Source: Streptomyces regalis (GTDB lineage: Bacteria; Actinomycetota; Actinomycetes; Streptomycetales; Streptomycetaceae). From it: a stretch of 54,849 bases of DNA. Shown here piece by piece: positions 49,388 to 54,849 of this stretch; position 1 is the stretch's first letter; each line of letters begins with the position of its first letter. Location: NCBI RefSeq assembly GCF_001509475.1, contig NZ_LLZG01000390.1, positions 1 to 54,849 on the forward strand. The letters are read 5' to 3'. Below the pieces are notes generated by a model. The model had not been told where the DNA came from. It saw only the letters and a list, made by a program, of their open reading frames with translations, and did not search any database. Both the position numbers and the translations under genes were made by a program.

Positions 49388-50094
49388 CCGCGATTCAGGA
49401 AGAGCGCACGACCGAGGATCTGAAGGCGCTCGCCGAGCAGGCGGGCCGTGACCTGGAGGACGCCTCCGCGCTGGAGATCCTCCAGTGGGCGGTCGACACC
49501 TTCGGCAAGCGCTTCTGCGTGACCTCGTCGATGGAGGACGCGGTGGTCGCCCACCTCGCCTCCCGCGCGAGGCCCGGCGTGGACGTCGTGTTCCTCGACA
49601 CCGGCTACCACTTCGAGGAGACCATCGGCACCCGAGACGCGGTCGAGGCCGTGATGGACGTCAACGTCATCACCCTCACCCCGCGCCAGACGGTCGCCGA
49701 ACAGGATGCCCAGTACGGCCCCAAGCTGCACGACCGCGACCCCGACCTGTGCTGCAAGCTGCGCAAGGTCGAGCCGCTGGAGCGAGGCCTCAAGGGCTAT
49801 GTGGCCTGGGCGACCGGGCTGCGCCGCGACGAGTCCCCGACCCGGGCGAACACCCCGGTCGTCGGCTGGGACGAGAAGCGGCAGAAGGTCAAGATCTCCC
49901 CGATCGCCCGCTGGACCCAGGACGACGTGGACGCCTACGTCACCGAGCACGGCGTCCTCACCAACCCGCTGCTGATGGACGGTTACGCCTCCGTCGGCTG
50001 CGCGCCCTGCACCCGCCGGGTCCTGGAGGGCGAGGACGCGCGCGCCGGCCGTTGGGCGGGCCGCGCCAAGACCGAGTGCGGGCTGCACGGCTGA
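49384..50094 (+). CDS. cysH: Adenylyl-sulfate (APS) reductase
   Basis: Enzyme of 236 residues that reduces activated sulfate to sulfite. The PP-loop pyrophosphatase region starts at RFCVTSSMEDAVVAHLASRA. The [4Fe-4S] cysteines of the APS-type subgroup are present: DLCCKLRKVEPLER and VGCAPCTRRV. The conserved C-terminal KTECGLH carries the reactive cysteine. The cluster signature (CC...CxxC) favours APS over PAPS as substrate, despite cysC next door. The start overlaps the zinc-ribbon gene. Confidence 0.92.
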   Translation: MTAIQEERTTEDLKALAEQAGRDLEDASALEILQWAVDTFGKRFCVTSSMEDAVVAHLASRARPGVDVVFLDTGYHFEETIGTRDAVEAVMDVNVITLTPRQTVAEQDAQYGPKLHDRDPDLCCKLRKVEPLERGLKGYVAWATGLRRDESPTRANTPVVGWDEKRQKVKISPIARWTQDDVDAYVTEHGVLTNPLLMDGYASVGCAPCTRRVLEGEDARAGRWAGRAKTECGLHG

Positions 50095-50157
50095 CCCATG
50101 ACCGAGTTTTCTGCGTTGACAGCGTTTACAGCGGATTCTGCGAGTTTGGAGAACCAC

Positions 50158-50694
50158 GTGACGAGCGGAGCCACCGTCTGGCTCACGGGTCTGCCGAGCG
50201 CCGGCAAGACCACCATCGCCTACGAGCTGGCCGGCCGGCTCCGCGAGGAGGGCCATCGCGTCGAGGTGCTCGACGGCGACGAGATCCGCGAGTTCATCTC
50301 GGCGGGCCTCGGCTTCAGCCGCGAGGACCGGCACACCAACGTGCAGCGCATCGGCTTCCTGGCCGAACTGCTCGCCCGTAACGGCGTCAAGGCGCTCGTC
50401 CCGGTGATCGCGCCCTACGCCGACAGCCGTGACGCCGTGCGCAAGCGCCACCAGGAGAACGGGTCGCCGTACCTCGAGGTGCACGTGGCCACGCCGGTCG
50501 AGGTGTGCTCCGTACGCGATGTGAAGGGTCTGTACGCCAAGCAGGCCGCGGGCGAGCTGACCGGACTGACCGGGGTCGACGACCCGTACGAGCAGCCCGA
50601 GTCGCCCGACCTGCGCATCGAGTCCCAGAACCAGACCGTGCAGGAGTCCGCGGCGTCGGTGTACGCCCTGCTCAGCGAAAGGGGACTGGCATGA
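50158..50694 (+). CDS. cysC: Adenylylsulfate kinase
   Basis: Kinase of about 178 residues that phosphorylates APS to PAPS. P-loop: WLTGLPSAGKTTIAYEL. The APS-binding region includes GLGFSREDRHTNVQRIGFLA, and VKGLYAKQAAGELTGLTGVD follows. GTG 50158 has GGAG 7 nt upstream. An ATG at 50098 would add 20 residues that lack family similarity and is not preceded by a clear site. Its stop overlaps cysD by 4 nt (ATGA). Because cysH is of the APS-reductase type, PAPS made here would mainly serve sulfotransferases. Confidence 0.92.
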   Translation: MTSGATVWLTGLPSAGKTTIAYELAGRLREEGHRVEVLDGDEIREFISAGLGFSREDRHTNVQRIGFLAELLARNGVKALVPVIAPYADSRDAVRKRHQENGSPYLEVHVATPVEVCSVRDVKGLYAKQAAGELTGLTGVDDPYEQPESPDLRIESQNQTVQESAASVYALLSERGLA

Positions 50695-51638
50695 CGACGA
50701 CCGTCGCCACGGTGAAGGGGGGCGAGGATGGCACGGACTCGCCGTACGCCCTCTCGCACCTGGATGCGCTGGAGTCCGAGGCGGTGCACATCTTCCGCGA
50801 GGTGGCGGGCGAGTTCGAGCGGCCGGTGATCCTGTTCTCCGGCGGCAAGGACTCCATCGTCATGCTGCACCTGGCGCTGAAGGCATTCGCCCCGGCCGCG
50901 ATCCCCTTCTCGCTGCTGCATGTGGACACCGGGCACAACTTCCCCGAGGTCCTCGACTACCGGGACCGTGTGGTGGCCGCACATGGGCTGCGGCTCCATG
51001 TGGCCTCCGTACAGGACTACATCGACCGGGGTGTGCTGCGCGAACGCCCCGACGGGACACGTAACCCGCTGCAGACGCTGCCGCTGACGGAGAGGATCCA
51101 GAGCGAGAAGTTCGACGCGGTGTTCGGCGGCGGGCGCCGGGACGAGGAGAAAGCGCGGGCCAAGGAGCGCGTCTTCTCGCTGCGGGACGAGTTCTCGCAG
51201 TGGGACCCGCGCCGCCAGCGGCCCGAGCTGTGGAACCTCTACAACGGCCGCCACGCGCCCGGCGAGCACGTCCGCGTCTTCCCGCTGTCCAACTGGACCG
51301 AGCTGGACGTGTGGCAGTACATCGCCCGCGAGGGCATCGAGCTGCCGGAGATCTACTTCGCGCACGAGCGCGAGGTCTTCAAGCGGGCCGGCATGTGGCT
51401 GACCGCAGGTGAGTGGGGCGGGCCGAAGGACGGCGAGACGGTCGAGAAGCGGCTCGTCCGCTACCGGACCGTCGGCGACATGTCCTGCACCGGCGCCGTC
51501 GACTCGGACGCGGTGAGCCTGGAGCAGGTCATCACGGAGATCGCCGCATCCCGGCTCACCGAACGCGGCGCCACCCGCGCCGACGACAAGATGTCCGAGG
51601 CCGCGATGGAAGACCGCAAGCGCGAGGGGTACTTCTAA
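50691..51638 (+). CDS. cysD: Sulfate adenylyltransferase subunit 2
   Basis: Catalytic subunit of 315 residues that forms APS from ATP and sulfate. The PP-loop is ILFSGGKDSIVMLHLALKAF (about residues 47-66). Other family blocks: LLHVDTGHNFPEVLDYRDRV, DAVFGGGRRDEEKARAKERV, FPLSNWTELDVWQYIAREGI, and the C-terminal EAAMEDRKREGYF. It overlaps cysC and is followed 2 bp later by cysN. It works as a heterodimer with CysN, whose GTP hydrolysis drives APS formation. Confidence 0.95.
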   Translation: MTTTVATVKGGEDGTDSPYALSHLDALESEAVHIFREVAGEFERPVILFSGGKDSIVMLHLALKAFAPAAIPFSLLHVDTGHNFPEVLDYRDRVVAAHGLRLHVASVQDYIDRGVLRERPDGTRNPLQTLPLTERIQSEKFDAVFGGGRRDEEKARAKERVFSLRDEFSQWDPRRQRPELWNLYNGRHAPGEHVRVFPLSNWTELDVWQYIAREGIELPEIYFAHEREVFKRAGMWLTAGEWGGPKDGETVEKRLVRYRTVGDMSCTGAVDSDAVSLEQVITEIAASRLTERGATRADDKMSEAAMEDRKREGYF

Positions 51639-51640
51639 GC

Positions 51641-52975
51641 ATGAGCACGACGACGACCGAGGAGCTCTCGGCCACCACCCTGCTGCGGTTCGCCACCGCG
51701 GGCTCCGTCGACGACGGCAAGTCCACCCTCGTCGGCCGGCTGCTGCACGACTCCAAGTCGATCCTGACCGACCAGCTGGAGGCCGTCGAGCGCGCCTCCG
51801 CGAGCCGCGGCCAGGACGCCCCGGACCTCGCGCTGCTGACGGACGGCCTGCGCGCCGAGCGCGAGCAGGGCATCACGATCGACGTGGCGTACCGTTACTT
51901 CGCCACGCCCCGGCGTCGGTTCATCCTGGCCGACACGCCGGGCCATGTGCAGTACACGCGCAACATGGTCACCGGCGCTTCGACGGCCGAGCTGACGGTG
52001 ATCCTGGTCGACGCCCGCAACGGCGTCGTCGAGCAGACCCGCCGGCACGCCGCCATCGCGGCTCTGCTGCGCGTGCCGCATGTGGTGCTGGCCGTGAACA
52101 AGATGGACCTGGTCGACTACCAGGAGTCCGTCTTCGCCGCGATCGCCGAGGAGTTCACGGCGTACGCGCTGGAGCTGGGCGTCCCGGAGATCACCGCGAT
52201 CCCGATCTCGGCGCTGGCCGGCGACAACGTGGTGGACCCGTCCGCGAACATGGACTGGTACGGCGGGCCGACCTTCCTGGAGCACCTGGAGACGGTCCCG
52301 GTCACCCACGACCTGAGCCACTGCCACGCCCGGCTGCCCGTGCAGTACGTGATCCGCCCGCAGACCGCCGAGCACCCCGACTACCGGGGTTACGCCGGCC
52401 AGATCGCCGCCGGTTCCTTCCGCGTCGGCGAGTCGGTCACCGTGCTGCCGTCGGGCCGTACGTCGAAGATCTCCGGCATCGACCTGCTGGGCGAGCCGGT
52501 CCGCATCGCGTGGACCACCCAGTCGGTGACCGTGCTCCTCGAGGACGACATCGACATCTCGCGCGGCGACCTGATCGTGCCGACCAAGGACGCTCCGGCG
52601 ACCACGCAGGACATCGAGGCCACCGTCTGCCACGTCGCCGACGCCCCGCTGACCGTGGGCCACCGGGTGCTGCTCAAGCACGGCACCCGCACGGTCAAGG
52701 CGATCGTCAAGGACATCCCGTCCCGGCTCACGCTCGACGACCTGTCCCTGCACCCGCACCCGGGACAGCTCGTCGCCAACGACATCGGCCGGGTGAAGAT
52801 CCGCACCGCCGAGCCGCTGCCGGTCGACTCCTACGCCGACTCGCGCCGCACGGGCTCGTTCATCCTGATCGACCCGAACGACGGCACGACGCTCACCGCG
52901 GGCATGGTCGGCGAGTCGTTCGCCTCGCCGGAGCCGGTCAAGGACGAGGGCGACGACGACGGGTGGGACTTCTGA
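51641..52975 (+). CDS. cysN: Sulfate adenylyltransferase subunit 1 (GTPase)
   Basis: GTPase subunit of 444 residues. G motifs: ATAGSVDDGKSTLVGRLLHD (P-loop), the switch region LRAEREQGITIDVAYRYFAT, DTPGH (51934 on) and NKMD. Beta-barrel domains resembling EF-Tu domains 2 and 3 follow (SVTVLPSGRTSKISGIDLLG). There is no fused APS kinase domain; CysC is separate. The end is an acidic tail (EPVKDEGDDDGWDF). The next possible start codon is only 1 nt after the stop, so the operon continues. Confidence 0.95.
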   Translation: MSTTTTEELSATTLLRFATAGSVDDGKSTLVGRLLHDSKSILTDQLEAVERASASRGQDAPDLALLTDGLRAEREQGITIDVAYRYFATPRRRFILADTPGHVQYTRNMVTGASTAELTVILVDARNGVVEQTRRHAAIAALLRVPHVVLAVNKMDLVDYQESVFAAIAEEFTAYALELGVPEITAIPISALAGDNVVDPSANMDWYGGPTFLEHLETVPVTHDLSHCHARLPVQYVIRPQTAEHPDYRGYAGQIAAGSFRVGESVTVLPSGRTSKISGIDLLGEPVRIAWTTQSVTVLLEDDIDISRGDLIVPTKDAPATTQDIEATVCHVADAPLTVGHRVLLKHGTRTVKAIVKDIPSRLTLDDLSLHPHPGQLVANDIGRVKIRTAEPLPVDSYADSRRTGSFILIDPNDGTTLTAGMVGESFASPEPVKDEGDDDGWDF

Positions 52976-52976
52976 C

Positions 52977-53096
52977 ATGAAGACCTCCGACTTGAAGAGC
53001 GTCGACTACTACTCCACGTTCGCGAAGGAGGGCGGCCGCGTCGGCAGCGGCGCCCTCGGCAGCGGGCAGGGCGGAGTGTCGCGATGTGTGCGCTGA
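52977..53096 (+). CDS. Possible small coupled protein after cysN
   Basis: ATG 52977 directly follows the cysN stop and opens 39 codons (MKTSDLKSVDYYSTFAKEGG, then RVGSGALGSGQGG and VSRCVR). There is no strong ribosome site, but such a junction allows reinitiation. An overlapping frame from ATG 53084 (MCALTRAHRMRAAPDEP and on to a TAA at 53159) is also possible. These are the only open short frames in the cysN to binding-protein gap. They may be real small proteins, a cysteine leader for the transporter genes, or chance. Confidence 0.3.
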   Translation: MKTSDLKSVDYYSTFAKEGGRVGSGALGSGQGGVSRCVR

Positions 53097-53197
53097 CCCG
53101 CGCGCACCGTATGCGTGCCGCTCCGGACGAACCCGCCGACCTCCCGGCCGCGACCTGGTAAGGGCGTGAGAGCCGGGCCACCGAGAGGAACCCCTCC

Positions 53198-54298
53198 GTG
53201 CCTGCCACCCCCGACCTGCGCCGGACGCTCGCCGTCCTGGCCGCACTGCCGCTGCTCGCCCTCGCGGCCTGCGGCTACGGCTCGCAGGCCAAGGAGAACA
53301 CCGAGCAGGCCATAGCCGGGGCGCCCAAGGTCGACGGCCTGGACTCGGTGAGGATCGGCTACTTCGGGAACCTCACCCACGCCACCGCGCTGGTCGGCCG
53401 GCAGGAGGGGATGTTCCAGAAGGAGCTGGGCGGCACGACGGCGCAGTACATCCCGTTCAACGCCGGTCCCTCGGAGATCGAGGCGCTGAACTCGGGGTCC
53501 ATCGACATCGGCTGGATCGGTCCCTCCCCCGCCATCAACGGCTACATCAAGGCCAACGGCAAGAACCTGCGGATCATCTCCGGTTCGGCGTCGGGCGGCG
53601 TGAAGCTCGTCGTCAACCCGGAGAAGATCAAGTCCCTGAAGGACGTCAAGGGCAAGAAGATCGCCACGCCGCAGCTTGGCAACACCCAGGATGTGGCGTT
53701 CCTGAACTGGGTCTCCGAGCAGGGCTGGAAGGTCGACGCGCAGAGCGGCGAGGGCGACGTCTCCGTCGTCCGCACCGACAACAAGGTCGTCCCGGACGCC
53801 TACAGGTCCGGTTCGATCGACGGCGCGTGGGTTCCTGAGCCGACCGCGTCGAAGGTGGTCGCCGAGGGCGGCAAGGTGCTCCTCGACGAGGCGGACCTGT
53901 GGCCGGACAAGAAGTTCGTGATCACGAACGTCATCGTGTCGCAGAGCTTCCTGAAGGATCACCCGCAGGCCGCGGAGGCCGTGCTGCGTGCCTCCGTGAA
54001 GATCAACAAGTGGATCGGCGACAACCCGGAGAAGGCGAAGGCCGCGGCGAACGCCCAGCTGAAGGCCGACACCGGCAAGGCGCTGCCGGCCGACGTGCTC
54101 GACCCGGCGTGGCAGTCCATCCAGGTCACCGACGACCCGCTGGCGGCCACGCTCGGCACCGAGGCCGAGCACGCGGTCAAGTCGGGGCTGCTGCAGAAGC
54201 CGGACCTGACCGGCATCTACGACCTGACGCTGCTGAACAAGGTCCTCAAGGCCGACGGCAAGGACGAGGTCGACGACGCCGGACTCGGCGCGAAGTGA
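53198..54298 (+). CDS. ssuA: Aliphatic sulfonate-type ABC substrate-binding lipoprotein
   Basis: Lipoprotein of 366 residues: signal peptide with lipobox (LALAACGYGS, cysteine at about residue 25) and an NMT1/SsuA-like binding fold (VRIGYFGNLTHATALVGRQE, LNSGSIDIGWIGPSPAINGY, LKDVKGKKIATPQLGNTQDV). Such proteins bind sulfonates, taurine, nitrate or similar anions; the sulfur operon and downstream SsuB-type ATPase favour an organosulfur ligand or sulfate-related anion. The GTG start follows GAGAGGA. It lies in the same direction as the operon, 222 bp after cysN. Confidence 0.85.
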   Translation: MPATPDLRRTLAVLAALPLLALAACGYGSQAKENTEQAIAGAPKVDGLDSVRIGYFGNLTHATALVGRQEGMFQKELGGTTAQYIPFNAGPSEIEALNSGSIDIGWIGPSPAINGYIKANGKNLRIISGSASGGVKLVVNPEKIKSLKDVKGKKIATPQLGNTQDVAFLNWVSEQGWKVDAQSGEGDVSVVRTDNKVVPDAYRSGSIDGAWVPEPTASKVVAEGGKVLLDEADLWPDKKFVITNVIVSQSFLKDHPQAAEAVLRASVKINKWIGDNPEKAKAAANAQLKADTGKALPADVLDPAWQSIQVTDDPLAATLGTEAEHAVKSGLLQKPDLTGIYDLTLLNKVLKADGKDEVDDAGLGAK

Positions 54299-54347
54299 CG
54301 TCGTGAGCAAGGCACTGATCCCGATGAGTTCCCAGGAGGTGACGACC

Positions 54348-54849
54348 ATGGCAACCGCCCTCGCCAAGGCCGCCGACACGGTGGTGTCCGTGGAGCACGC
54401 CGCGCGCATCGACCACGTCTCGAAGTCGTTCGCCGGTCCCGCCGGGCAGCAGCTCGTGCTGGACGACATCACGCTCGACGTCGCACCCGGCGAGTTCGTC
54501 ACCCTCCTCGGGGCGTCCGGCTGCGGCAAGTCGACGCTGCTGAACCTGGTGGCCGGGCTGGACAAGCCCAGCGCGGGCAGCATCACGACCGACGGCCGGC
54601 CGGCGCTGATGTTCCAGGAGCACGCCCTGTTCCCGTGGCTGACCGCGGGCAAGAACATCGAACTCGCCCTCAAGCTCAGGGGCGTGCCCAAGGCCGAGCG
54701 GCGCGAGCGGGCCGAGGAGCTCCTCGAACTGGTCCGGCTGAAGGGCGCGCACGGCAAGCGGGTGCACGAGCTGTCGGGCGGGATGCGCCAGCGCGTCGCC
54801 CTGGCCCGTGCGCTCGCCCAGGACAGCAAGCTGCTGCTGATGGACGAGC
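54348..54849 (+). CDS. ssuB: ABC transporter ATP-binding protein, SsuB/TauB type, partial
   Basis: The first 167 codons of an ATPase; the gene runs off the window end. ATG 54348 has AGGAGG 8 nt upstream. Seen: Walker A LLGASGCGKSTLLNLVAGL, the Q-loop in ALMFQEHALFPWLTAGKNIE, the signature ELSGGMRQRVALARAL, and the start of Walker B (KLLLMDE). Preceded by the binding-protein gene; a permease is expected beyond the window. Confidence 0.9.
   Translation, partial: MATALAKAADTVVSVEHAARIDHVSKSFAGPAGQQLVLDDITLDVAPGEFVTLLGASGCGKSTLLNLVAGLDKPSAGSITTDGRPALMFQEHALFPWLTAGKNIELALKLRGVPKAERRERAEELLELVRLKGAHGKRVHELSGGMRQRVALARALAQDSKLLLMDE

Noticed and set aside
50115..50137. TTGACA inside the cysH-cysC junction as an internal promoter
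   Set aside because: No acceptable -10 is found 16 to 18 nt downstream, and the genes appear to be in one operon.

Overview
The window looks like Streptomyces chromosome. It is very GC-rich, and several genes start leaderless, with a TANNNT box about 7 to 10 nt before the start codon. Both sugar ABC importers lack their own ATPase, as expected where a shared MsiK-type ATPase is used. An arginine/cysteine leader peptide precedes the sulfur operon, and secreted enzymes carry Tat-type signals. No rRNA, tRNA, CRISPR array or complete insertion sequence was seen.

Region 1 (1-4440) is accessory: the 5' end of a secreted protein leaving the window, a membrane-anchored protein, a SUKH-type (SMI1/KNR4) protein, a patch of transposase and zinc-finger gene debris, and a surface protein built of autotransporter-associated beta-strand repeats. 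Region 2 (4450-6558) holds a divergent APH-like kinase and a homocysteine methyltransferase.

Region 3 (6690-30939) is a large carbohydrate locus. A LacI regulator is followed by a GH127 beta-L-arabinofuranosidase gene broken by a deletion and an insertion, then a type-B carboxylesterase. On the minus strand lies a six-gene run: binding protein, two permeases, a GH28-like beta-helix enzyme and two alginate-lyase-fold proteins. Divergent from it is a GH51 arabinofuranosidase remnant, then a 2-hydroxyacid dehydrogenase, a second LacI regulator paralogous to the first, and a second cassette (binding protein, two permeases, cytoplasmic GH43, XylR-like LacI regulator). Two families of palindromic operators tie these units together: an AACCGGTT type at four promoters and a CGCTTWCT type placed directly after three -10 boxes. 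The locus seems to handle a uronate- and pentose-containing plant polysaccharide, and its arabinosidase branch is decaying while its operators persist.

Region 4 (30961-46600) is mixed core and accessory: nitronate monooxygenase, a Tat-exported ferritin-like enzyme of the VioB/RebD type, a methyltransferase, a 5'-truncated SARP/AfsR-type TPR protein, a ThuA-like protein, DUF5954, VOC, AraC, NmrA, YihY, an AidB-like acyl-CoA dehydrogenase, a GAF regulator and a secreted protein. Several short tandem duplications overlap stop codons here, and two perfect palindromes lie between thuA and the DUF5954 gene.

Region 5 (46595-54849) holds a GNAT acetyltransferase and then the assimilatory sulfate reduction operon: leader peptide, sulfite reductase, zinc-ribbon protein, cysH, cysC, cysD, cysN, sulfonate-type binding protein and ABC ATPase (cut by the window end). 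The products activate sulfate to APS, reduce it to sulfite and sulfide, and import organosulfur compounds.
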